Part shown: positions 36,536-44,281 of the stretch, one piece after another
Layout of the letters: each line of letters opens with the position of its first letter
Numbering within the stretch: position 1 is the stretch's first letter
Source of the DNA: Caldanaerobacter subterraneus
GTDB taxonomy: Bacteria; Bacillota; Thermoanaerobacteria; Thermoanaerobacterales; Thermoanaerobacteraceae
Reading direction: 5' to 3'
Length of the DNA: 64,000 nucleotides
Assembly: GCF_004345675.1 (NCBI RefSeq)
Contig: NZ_SLWU01000001.1
Span: 62,001-126,000, forward strand
Position numbers and translations under genes: made by a program
Notes under the pieces: model-generated
What the model saw: only the letters and a program-made list of their open reading frames with translations
The model's database searches: none
What the model was told of the DNA's origin: nothing

Positions 36536-36562
36536 TACTGAGGGAGGGAGAGAAAGCAGAAC

Positions 36563-36613
36563 AGTGTCATAGACACTTTTCTTCGGGATTTTAAATTTCT
36601 TTGCAGTGTAATA
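36563..36613 (+). promoter_or_regulatory. Palindromic activator-site pair upstream of the ABC operon (copy B)
   Basis: AGTGTCATAGACACT (36563-36577) and half-site AGTGTAATA (36605-36613), 42 nt apart, about four helical turns. The palindrome is centred about 112 nt upstream of the -12 GC of the -24/-12 site at 36669, the usual distance for a sigma-54 activator site. Confidence 0.6.
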
Positions 36614-36643
36614 AAAAATTGTTGATTGTTAAATAGATATAGA

Positions 36644-36681
36644 CCATGCCAACGGTTACTACACTTGTTGGCATGGTTTTT
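36644..36681 (+). terminator. Inverted repeat overlapping the -24 box (possible terminator)
   Basis: CCATGCCAAC (36644-36653) and GTTGGCATGG (36667-36676), perfect 10-bp arms followed by TTTTT. It could end upstream transcripts; it shares its right arm with the sigma-54 promoter. Confidence 0.6.
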
Positions 36682-36684
36682 GCA
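36669..36684 (+). promoter_or_regulatory. Sigma-54 promoter of the ABC/hexosaminidase operon
   Basis: TGGCATGGTTTTTGCA matches the -24/-12 consensus with GG and GC ten apart, 181 nt before the start of the binding-protein gene. It overlaps a terminator-like hairpin, so part of the match could be due to the hairpin arm and T run; the GC at the right place and the upstream palindromes favour a promoter. Confidence 0.6.
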
Positions 36685-36864
36685 ATTATTTTTTAGCGGA
36701 AAATGTGATATGCTTATTTTATGGAGAAAGTGTGGGACTACAGCAAGTATTTTCAGTAAACGATTGACAGTTTGAAGAAAAAGGAGGGAGAAGGGCGGGA
36801 AGAAGAAAAACATTTTAGATTTTTCAAATTTTAAGATTTTTACATGAGGAGGGAGCCATTTATA

Positions 36865-38169
36865 ATGAGAAAATTTATTGCTTTACTAGTAGTGATGGCG
36901 TTGATAATTGGTGCTATGGCAGGATGTGCTACTAAAACCAGTCAAAAAGAGCAGCAGCCTTCTCAGGAGGCTCAACAGCCCACTCAGCCGCAAGTCACTA
37001 TAAAATTCTGGCAGGCTGGTGGAGACACAGCAGGTGCAGCTGAAAAAATGTCTGAACTCATCAAAAAGTTTGAAGAGAAACATCCAAACATTAAGGTAGA
37101 GTATATGGCAATTCCATGGGCAGAGGAACCTCATAATAAGTTCCAGACAGCTATAGTAAGCGGTGAAGTAGCTGATTTGCTGATAGTAGGATCTCCTTTT
37201 GACCACGTTCTCGCAAGCAGTGGAGCGATAATTCCTTTAGACCAGTTTATAGATGAAGAATTGAAAAAAGATCTGATGGATGTCTTTTCAAGAGAAGGAA
37301 TTTATCACGGCAAGAACAAGGACCTTGATGGCAAATTAATCTCTATACCTATGTTTGGTGATGTTAGAACGATTGTATATAACAAAGACATCTTCAAGAA
37401 AGCAGGAGTGCCTGAGCCTACAGAATCTTGGACATTAGAAGAATTTAAGCAAAATGCTTTGAAACTCACAAAAGATGGCGTGTACGGATTTGGCACTTCT
37501 GGAAGATATGCATCCCAATGGTTGCCATTTGTATGGGACAAAGGTGGAGAAATACTCAACCAGGAAATGACAGAAGCAACTATTACTACTCCAGAATGGA
37601 AAGAAGCATGGGAATATTACATTGAGCTTATCAACAAAGCTAGTATGCCGGGTTCGGTAAATGTTAACTTGGCAGAGATTCAGAAATTGTTTGCACAGGA
37701 AAAAGTAGCAATGTTTGTAACCACACAGGACTATGTAGAAGAGCTCATGAAAGATCCCAACTTAAAAGATAAAATAGGTGTTGGACAGATGCCTCATGAC
37801 AAATATCAGACAGCTTTTGCTGGAGCAGATGTTTTTGTGATTACTAAGCAATCTAAGCATCCAAAAGAAGCTTGGGAACTTTTAAGATTCCTAGTATCCA
37901 CGGAGAACCAGCTAGAGTATTGTAAGACTGTGGGATTCTTACCTGCAGTTAAGTCAGCAGCTAGCGATCCTTACTTTACAAATGACCCTGTTAAAAAAGG
38001 CTTCTTGCAGGCTCTTGAACATGGTAAATTCTATGTGAAGTCAGACAAGGCAAATGGTATAACTACGATACTGCGTGCAGAGATTCAGAATGCTATTACT
38101 GGTAAAAAGTCAGTCCAAAAAGCTTTGGAAGATGCAAAACAAGCCATAGATTTACTTCTAAATTCTTAA
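36865..38169 (+). CDS. CUT1-type ABC sugar-binding lipoprotein
   Basis: 434 residues. Lipoprotein signal MRKFIALLVVMALIIGAMAGC with the lipobox cysteine at about 21, then a short Gln/Ser linker and a type-I solute-binding fold (VTIKFWQAGGDTAGAAEKM, FEEKHPNIKVEYMAIPW, KEAWELLRFLVSTENQLEY) like UgpB/MalE-type proteins for oligosaccharides. The start is ATG 36865, behind GAGGAGGGAG. First gene of the ABC operon. A hairpin follows it, which typically makes the binding protein more abundant than the permeases. Confidence 0.9.
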   Translation: MRKFIALLVVMALIIGAMAGCATKTSQKEQQPSQEAQQPTQPQVTIKFWQAGGDTAGAAEKMSELIKKFEEKHPNIKVEYMAIPWAEEPHNKFQTAIVSGEVADLLIVGSPFDHVLASSGAIIPLDQFIDEELKKDLMDVFSREGIYHGKNKDLDGKLISIPMFGDVRTIVYNKDIFKKAGVPEPTESWTLEEFKQNALKLTKDGVYGFGTSGRYASQWLPFVWDKGGEILNQEMTEATITTPEWKEAWEYYIELINKASMPGSVNVNLAEIQKLFAQEKVAMFVTTQDYVEELMKDPNLKDKIGVGQMPHDKYQTAFAGADVFVITKQSKHPKEAWELLRFLVSTENQLEYCKTVGFLPAVKSAASDPYFTNDPVKKGFLQALEHGKFYVKSDKANGITTILRAEIQNAITGKKSVQKALEDAKQAIDLLLNS

Positions 38170-38185
38170 CACTTCAAGTAAATGA

Positions 38186-38225
38186 GGGAGAGGGGAGCCT
38201 TAATTCAGAATTTGTTCCTCTCTCC
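38186..38225 (+). terminator. Intercistronic hairpin after the binding-protein gene
   Basis: GGAGAGGGG (about 38187-38195) pairs with CCTCTCTCC (38217-38225) with one mismatch. No strong T run; likely an mRNA-stabilising or partial terminator. Confidence 0.5.
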
Positions 38226-38317
38226 TGTAATAAATTTAGGTGCCTACAAATTGATCTTGTTTCCAGAAGAAATTTGCGGAAGAGAGAATTCATATTAGGA
38301 AAGTGGTGGAGGAAAAG

Positions 38318-39211
38318 ATGATCGTTACAAATAGAAAAGAGAAAGTTGGATATTACTTATTCTTGTTGCCAGCCTATTTGATTTTTGCAGTATTTATTTT
38401 TTGGCCTGTGGTTCACTCTTTGTATCTTTCTTTTTTCAAATATAACATAGTTACAATTACTTCTCCACAATTTGTGGGATTGAGGAATTATCTATATTTA
38501 CTCAAAGACGAGGTTTTCTGGATAAGTTGCAAAAACACCTTGTTTTTTGTGATAGGTACTGTTCCTGTGAAGATGTTTTTAGGCCTTTTGGCTGCAATGC
38601 TTCTCAATAGAAAGGATTTGAAATTTAAAGCTTTCTACAGAACCTGCTTTTATATTCCTGTGGTAGTCTCTATGGTAGCAATTTCCATCGTGTGGATGCT
38701 TCTTTTCAACCCGGGTCCAAATGGAGTAGTAAATATTTTGCTTTCAAAATTTGGAATTCAGCCGCTAGGTTGGATAGCAGATTCTAAACTTGCGCTGCCT
38801 ACAGTGATGTTGCTAGTAATATGGAAAGATTTGGGTTATATTATGGTAATTTACTTAGCAGGGCTTATGGCAATTCCCGATGAAATTTATGAAGCGGTGG
38901 CATTAGATCCCGTGAGCTCGTGGCAGAAATTTTGGTATATTACATGGCCTTTATTAAAACCAACAACGATCTTTATACTTATCACCCAGGTGATAGATTC
39001 ATTCCAGGTATTTACTCCAATTTATGTGATGACAGAAGGAGGACCGGGCTATAGTAGTACTACTATAGTAAATTACCTATATGATAAAGGTTTTAGAGAA
39101 TACGAGATGGGAATTGCATGTGCAGTAGCATACCTGTTATTTGTGGTGTTACTTGTTTTAACCATACTGCAGAACAAACTTTCTAAAGCAGAAGAAGTAT
39201 CTTACGACTAA
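38318..39211 (+). CDS. ABC sugar permease, UgpA/MalF type
   Basis: 297 residues, six predicted transmembrane helices, and the cytoplasmic EAA loop EAVALDPVSSWQKFWYITWP that contacts the ATPase. ATG at 38318 lies 5 nt after GGAGG; GTG codons at 38303/38306 overlap that site. Works with the next gene product. Confidence 0.9.
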   Translation: MIVTNRKEKVGYYLFLLPAYLIFAVFIFWPVVHSLYLSFFKYNIVTITSPQFVGLRNYLYLLKDEVFWISCKNTLFFVIGTVPVKMFLGLLAAMLLNRKDLKFKAFYRTCFYIPVVVSMVAISIVWMLLFNPGPNGVVNILLSKFGIQPLGWIADSKLALPTVMLLVIWKDLGYIMVIYLAGLMAIPDEIYEAVALDPVSSWQKFWYITWPLLKPTTIFILITQVIDSFQVFTPIYVMTEGGPGYSSTTIVNYLYDKGFREYEMGIACAVAYLLFVVLLVLTILQNKLSKAEEVSYD

Positions 39212-39253
39212 ATGACGAGAATACGAAAATTTACCTGAAGAGAGGGATGCAAA

Positions 39254-40078
39254 GTGAAAAAACTGTTGCTTTATTTAATATTGACTTTAATTGCCTTTTT
39301 GATGCTTTCCCCACTGTTATGGATGGTATCTACTTCGCTTTCTAAGGACTCTGTAATTGTATCTACAAGCCTTATCCCAAAAGAATTTACTTTAGAAAAT
39401 TATGTAAAAGCATGGAATTTTCCTCGTATATTCAATAAAGATGTGACTTTTGGCACATTCTTTTTGAATAGCATAATAGTGACGGTATGTCTTGTTATAG
39501 GAGGACTTTTTTTTGACTCGCTGGCGGGATATGTTCTTGCTAGAAAGGATTTCCCGGGAAGAAGTTTGTTTTTCTATGCTGCCCTTATAACCCTTATGAT
39601 TCCCTTTTATGTTACAGCAATACCTATGTTTCTTATAGTTAAAGGATTGGGCTGGATTAATACCTATCAGGGTTTAATTGTTCCCTTCCTATCATCTGGG
39701 TTTGGGATATACATGTTTAAACAATATTTCCAGACAATTCCTATTGAATTGGAGGAAGCTGCAAAAATAGATGGTTATTCAGACTTCTGGATTTACGCCC
39801 GAGTGATAGTGCCTCTTGCCAAGCCAGCATTTGCAACAATGGGAATTTTAAAGTTTTTGTGGTCATGGAACATGTTCTTTTGGCCTTTGATCGTTACTAC
39901 AGATATCAAGATGAAGGTATTGCAGCTAGGGCTTACAATGTTTAGGGGTCTTAATGTGACTCAATGGGGACTTCTTACAGCAGGTATGACCATGGCAACA
40001 CTGCCTACTATTTTGGTATACTTGCTTTTCCAGAGATACTTTACAAGTGGTTTGATAGCAGGCTCTTTAAAAGGCTAA
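39254..40078 (+). CDS. ABC sugar permease, UgpE/MalG type
   Basis: 274 residues, six transmembrane helices, EAA loop EEAAKIDGYSDFWIYARVIVP. Start GTG at 39254 behind AGAGAGGG. The second half of the CUT1 importer. No ABC ATPase gene occurs in this operon or window; CUT1 systems in Firmicutes often share one MsmX-type ATPase. Confidence 0.9.
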   Translation: MKKLLLYLILTLIAFLMLSPLLWMVSTSLSKDSVIVSTSLIPKEFTLENYVKAWNFPRIFNKDVTFGTFFLNSIIVTVCLVIGGLFFDSLAGYVLARKDFPGRSLFFYAALITLMIPFYVTAIPMFLIVKGLGWINTYQGLIVPFLSSGFGIYMFKQYFQTIPIELEEAAKIDGYSDFWIYARVIVPLAKPAFATMGILKFLWSWNMFFWPLIVTTDIKMKVLQLGLTMFRGLNVTQWGLLTAGMTMATLPTILVYLLFQRYFTSGLIAGSLKG

Positions 40079-40097
40079 AAAGTGGGGTCGAAATAGC

Positions 40098-41111
40098 ATG
40101 AAAATTTTTGCTGGGTACGACTGCGGAGGCAGTAAAACAAAGTGCATTATTGCAGATGAAAATGGAGAAATCTTGGCCAGTGCGGAAGAGGGGCCTTCAA
40201 ATTTTCTTTCTTGCGGTTATGAAATTGCAAGAAAATCCATAAAGGAATGCACCCGACAGGCTCTAATAAAGGCGGGTTTGGAAGAAGATCAAAAAATTTA
40301 CAGTGCCTATATAGGGTCAGCATCTGTTGAGTTGTTTTCTCAAAATGAAAGGATTTATAACTTTTTCAGGAGTTGTGTTAATGCAGAGCATCTGGGGATA
40401 AACAACGATGCCTATATAGCTTGGTATGGGACTACTTTTGGAAGTACAGGAATCATATCAATAGCAGGTACTGGGGCAGTGACTTACGGAATACGCGAAG
40501 ACGGGAGTTGGAAAAAGGTAGGAGGATGGGGATATCTTATAGGAGATGACGGCTCAGGATATTCGTTAGGGAGGAAAGCTCTTCAATTAGCAGTGAAGTC
40601 ATATGATGGAATAATTGAAAAAAATAGATTTGAAGAGGAGATATCAAAGTTTTTTAATTTGGATTCCATGAGAGACCTTGTAGGAATGTTGTATCAGGAC
40701 CCCTACAAAGGAGTGAAGATAGTAGCTTCTGCTGCCACATGTGTTTTTAAATTATTCGATGCCAACTATTGTTTAGCGATAGAACTCATAGATAAGGCAG
40801 TTTCTCAGATTGCCGATTCAATATATGCAGTTTATTCTTCGCTGGATTTAAGAAACCAATTTATCAAAATAGGAGTATCGGGAGGAGTATTTTACGGAGG
40901 AGGAAGTAAATTACTAGATCTTCTTCAAAGTAAACTTATAGAGCGTGGGGTGGAAAAGTTCTGCCTCACCTTCCCTCACATACCTCCTGAGGTTTCAGCG
41001 CTGTTACTTTCTTACAGCCAAGTAAAACATCAAGATTACGAGAAGATAAAGCAGGCTATCTTATGCCGATTCAAAAACAACAATGAGGTGGATCAAAATT
41101 GCGTATTCTAG
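40098..41111 (+). CDS. BadF/BadG-family ATPase, probable amino-sugar kinase
   Basis: 337 residues with an actin-type ATPase fold: phosphate-1 loop FAGYDCGGSKTKCIIADENG, IISIAGTGAVTYGIREDG and VGGWGYLIGDDGSGYSLG. The family includes N-acetylglucosamine kinases and MurK-type kinases for N-acetylmuramic acid and N-acetylglucosamine. In an ABC-importer and hexosaminidase operon it most likely phosphorylates the imported amino sugar. A paralogue heads the PTS operon at 50.8 kb. Its stop overlaps the next gene by 13 nt. Confidence 0.8.
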   Translation: MKIFAGYDCGGSKTKCIIADENGEILASAEEGPSNFLSCGYEIARKSIKECTRQALIKAGLEEDQKIYSAYIGSASVELFSQNERIYNFFRSCVNAEHLGINNDAYIAWYGTTFGSTGIISIAGTGAVTYGIREDGSWKKVGGWGYLIGDDGSGYSLGRKALQLAVKSYDGIIEKNRFEEEISKFFNLDSMRDLVGMLYQDPYKGVKIVASAATCVFKLFDANYCLAIELIDKAVSQIADSIYAVYSSLDLRNQFIKIGVSGGVFYGGGSKLLDLLQSKLIERGVEKFCLTFPHIPPEVSALLLSYSQVKHQDYEKIKQAILCRFKNNNEVDQNCVF

Positions 41112-42376
41112 GAGGATATGGAGAAAGAGTGATTACACCTCCTTTCCTGGGAATTATGGCAGGATATGATAAAAGAAAAAGCCCGGCAAAAGGAGTTCAT
41201 GATGACCTTTATGTTAAATGCTTGGTTTTTAAAAAAGAAGAGGAAATATTTGTTTTATTTTCACTTGACGTTTTAGGGGTGGACAAAAAACTTGTTGACG
41301 AAATAAAAACGCAGGTTAAATCTCTTGTGAATATCCCTGGCGAGCACATTCTTGTATGTGCTACTCATACCCATAGCGGTCCTTCAGAAATATTTTGGGG
41401 AAAAGATAATTTTAACCCTGAATACTGGAATTTTGTAGTTTCACAATGTAAGAATAGTTTTGAAGAAGCACTTAATGACCTGAAAGAGTCTGCTTTATGG
41501 TACGGAAAGAAGGAAATTTATGGAATTGGTTCAAAAAGAAATGCGTACAGCGCTGAAAGAAGAGAAGAAGGCATTAAATGCAAATTTTTTGAAGTAAGAA
41601 GGGAAAAAGATGAGATTGCCATAGTTAATTTTCCTTGCCACCTTACAGTATTAGATGAAAATAATCTTTACTATTCCAAAGATTTAGTCCAGGGATTAAA
41701 GTTGGAGCTGGAGGAAAATAAGATAAAAAAGTTTGTATTTATAAATGGAGCTGCTGGGGATATAAGTACCCGATTTTACAAAAAGGAATCTACGTTTGAA
41801 GAAGCGGAAAGATTGGGGCGTGTACTGGGGAAAGAAATATTAGGTGAAAGACCGCGGATGAAGAAAATTGAGATTAACGAGCCAAAATGGGCAAAAGAAA
41901 TTGAGCTTTTATTGAAATACAAAAGGAATTTCTCGAAAGAAGAAAAAGAGCGCAAAAAAGCTGAAATACTGCAAATTCTTGCTCAGATAAATGATAAGAG
42001 GGCCAGAAGAGACTTGGAGTCTGCATTGATAGTTCTAGAAAGGCCGGATAGGGACTTTTCAAAAATTCCTGAAGTTATTAAAAGAGGGGAAGATTTTCTA
42101 AAAAAAATAAAAATAAGTCTATGGAAAATGGGAGATATTGTTTTTGTAGGGGTTCCTTTTGAAATTTATTATGATACGGGGCTTAAAATTGAAAAAATGG
42201 TGAAGGAAAAATATAAAAAAGCTGTAGTACTGGTACTGGGATACTGTGGTGGGTATGAAGGTTATATCCCTCCCTCAGAGAATTTTTCTCGAATTTCCTA
42301 TGAAGTAATCGCATCTCCCTTTGAAGAAGATGCAGAAGAAGAAATGCTTGAAGCGCTAAGAAAAGAACTAAATTAG
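41099..42376 (+). CDS. Neutral/alkaline ceramidase-like hydrolase
   Basis: 425 residues resembling the N-terminal domain of neutral/alkaline non-lysosomal ceramidases: GERVITPPFLGIMAGYDKRK at the start, CATHTHSGP (about 88-96, zinc-binding His residues), FINGAAGDIS and FVGVPFEIYYDTGL. Short bacterial members in sugar operons are uncharacterised; the fold suggests amide hydrolysis, for example removal of an N-acyl group. No signal peptide, so cytoplasmic. Starts with TTG inside the kinase gene behind GAGGTGG, indicating translational coupling. Confidence 0.75.
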   Translation: MRILGGYGERVITPPFLGIMAGYDKRKSPAKGVHDDLYVKCLVFKKEEEIFVLFSLDVLGVDKKLVDEIKTQVKSLVNIPGEHILVCATHTHSGPSEIFWGKDNFNPEYWNFVVSQCKNSFEEALNDLKESALWYGKKEIYGIGSKRNAYSAERREEGIKCKFFEVRREKDEIAIVNFPCHLTVLDENNLYYSKDLVQGLKLELEENKIKKFVFINGAAGDISTRFYKKESTFEEAERLGRVLGKEILGERPRMKKIEINEPKWAKEIELLLKYKRNFSKEEKERKKAEILQILAQINDKRARRDLESALIVLERPDRDFSKIPEVIKRGEDFLKKIKISLWKMGDIVFVGVPFEIYYDTGLKIEKMVKEKYKKAVVLVLGYCGGYEGYIPPSENFSRISYEVIASPFEEDAEEEMLEALRKELN

Positions 42377-42390
42377 AGCGGTGGTGAAAA

Positions 42391-43518
42391 ATGAAATACT
42401 TTCAGCTGGAAGAAGCATTGAAGTTGTTAGAAGAATTTAGCAGAATAGAGAGTCCAAGTAGAGAAAAAAAGTATACTGATAGATTTGTAGATCGGTTGGA
42501 AATAGAATTTTATAATCTGGGAATGAATGTAAAGCGAATAAAACAGCAAGATGTTGGGGATTTTTTAGAATGTTCTATAGGAGAAGGAAAGAAAAAGATT
42601 CTTCTTTTGGGGCATATTGATACAGTCTTTCCTTCAGGTACTTTTTCAAAAAGGCCCTTCAGGGTAAAAGATGGCATGGCTTTCGGGCCTGGAGTACTTG
42701 ATATGAAGGGGGGAATTGTGGTTCTTCTGTATACCCTTAAAGAAGTTATTGATGACCTTCCAGATGGAGTAAAACTTGTGGCCTTTTTAAACAGCGACGA
42801 AGAAATTGGTTCGATTTACAGCAAAGATTACATTATGGACCTTTCAAAGGAGGCCGTGGCGTGTCTCTCATTTGAACCTGCCAAACCCGGGACTCTTACA
42901 GTAGAAAGAAAGGGAATTTTTAGCTTTGAAATGTTTGTAAAAGGAATTCCAGCCCATTCGGGAGTAAACTATGAAAAGGGAAAAAGTGCGATAGAAGAAA
43001 TATCTCGCAAAATATGTACTCTTTACGATGAAGTGAGAGACTTAGAAAAAGGTATAAGTGTGAACGTGGGATATGTGCAGGGAGGAGACAAAATAAATAT
43101 AGTTGCAGAAGAAGCAAGGGCCCAAGTGGAAGTAAGGTATTTTCAAAGAGAACATGAAAGGGAGATAAAAGAGAAAATTGAGAAAATAACTGCTACTTCT
43201 TTTGTTGAAGGAACAAGCACAAATATTGTCATACTTTCAGAAAGGCCTCCTTTAATTGCCAATGAGGGATGTAGGAAGTTATTTGAAATTGCTAAAGAAG
43301 AAGCTCAAAAATTGGGAAGAGAAATTATTGGAAGAAAAACTGGTGGAGGGGGGGATGCCTCTTTTGCGGCAGTATGGGGTATACCGGTGCTAGATGGACT
43401 TGGACCAGAGGGGGAAGATTCTCATACAGATGCAGAATTTGTTTTGGTGGATAGCCTCCCATTTAAAGTAGCTCTGGCTGCCAGAATTATACTAAGGATA
43501 GCGGAAGGAGGGTTCTAG
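42391..43518 (+). CDS. M20-family metallopeptidase
   Basis: 375 residues. Zinc ligands and catalytic residues of M20: LLGHIDTVFP, GPGVLDMKGG, NSDEEIGS (paired Glu), SFEPAKPG and HTDAEFVLVDSL near the end; a dimerisation domain sits between. It is closest in style to carboxypeptidase G2/ArgE types, which remove C-terminal residues or acyl groups. In this operon it may trim the peptide or acyl part of imported glycopeptides (inference). Confidence 0.85.
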   Translation: MKYFQLEEALKLLEEFSRIESPSREKKYTDRFVDRLEIEFYNLGMNVKRIKQQDVGDFLECSIGEGKKKILLLGHIDTVFPSGTFSKRPFRVKDGMAFGPGVLDMKGGIVVLLYTLKEVIDDLPDGVKLVAFLNSDEEIGSIYSKDYIMDLSKEAVACLSFEPAKPGTLTVERKGIFSFEMFVKGIPAHSGVNYEKGKSAIEEISRKICTLYDEVRDLEKGISVNVGYVQGGDKINIVAEEARAQVEVRYFQREHEREIKEKIEKITATSFVEGTSTNIVILSERPPLIANEGCRKLFEIAKEEAQKLGREIIGRKTGGGGDASFAAVWGIPVLDGLGPEGEDSHTDAEFVLVDSLPFKVALAARIILRIAEGGF

Positions 43519-44250
43519 GTGAATACCCGATATATAGAGAGTATCAGAAAATTAATAGATGAGATTGAAAAGACGCAGTGGCAGGTAATAGAACAGGTTT
43601 CCCAAGTATGTGCACAGGCAATAAAAAACGACAAACTTCTTTATTTCTTTGGGACTGGACATTCACATATGATGTGCGAAGAGCCTTTTTACAGGGCTGG
43701 TGGCCTTGCATGTGTATATCCAATATTGGAACCTTCTCTTATGCTCCACGAGGGAGGATATAAAAGCACCTTGATGGAGAGAGTAGAAGGGATAGGGAAG
43801 ATACTTCTGGAAAACAGTGGGCCAAGTGAAGGAGATGTACTATTTTTGATTTCAAATTCCGGTAGAAATTCTGCAGTAATAGAAATGGCTATCGAGGCAA
43901 AAGAAAAGGGAATTATCACTGTAGCCATTACATCTCTAAAACATTCAAAGACCTTCTCTTCCAGGCACAGAAGTGGCAAAAACCTCTATGAACTTACGGA
44001 TTATGTAATAGATAATTGTGGAATTCCTGGAGATGCAATAGTGGAATACGAAGGCTTTTCTCAGAAGGTAGGACCTACTTCTTCTATTGCTGGAATTCTT
44101 ATAATAAACACTATAATAACCAACGTAGTGGAGAAATTATTGTCCTGGGGTATAACACCTCCAGTATTCATAAGTGCCAATACGGACGAAGGTGAAAAGT
44201 TTAACCAACACCTTCTTGAAAAGTACAGGCTTCGAATAAAGGTTTTGTGA
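43519..44250 (+). CDS. SIS-domain sugar-phosphate protein (UPF0309-like)
   Basis: 243 residues with a phosphosugar-binding SIS fold: FFGTGHSHMMCEEPFYRAGG at the N-terminus and FLISNSGRNSAVIEMAIEAK in the middle. The MRAGG-like segment and length fit the UPF0309 group rather than MurQ etherases. It may isomerise or bind an amino-sugar phosphate. Start GTG at 43519 follows the previous stop without any gap, with GGAGG in the end of the M20 gene. Confidence 0.8.
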   Translation: MNTRYIESIRKLIDEIEKTQWQVIEQVSQVCAQAIKNDKLLYFFGTGHSHMMCEEPFYRAGGLACVYPILEPSLMLHEGGYKSTLMERVEGIGKILLENSGPSEGDVLFLISNSGRNSAVIEMAIEAKEKGIITVAITSLKHSKTFSSRHRSGKNLYELTDYVIDNCGIPGDAIVEYEGFSQKVGPTSSIAGILIINTIITNVVEKLLSWGITPPVFISANTDEGEKFNQHLLEKYRLRIKVL

Positions 44251-44281
44251 AAGATTAAAAGCGTTGAGGGGGGGGTATATT

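Noticed and set aside
36563-36620. Reading copy B of the palindrome as a decayed levR 3' end.
   Set aside because: Similarity is limited to the two motifs, their spacing differs between copies, and a -24/-12 site follows; kept only as the alternative explanation.
41099-41111. The overlap of the kinase and ceramidase-like genes as a possible frameshift.
   Set aside because: Both proteins are complete for their families and the overlap carries a ribosome binding site, so it is normal translational coupling.
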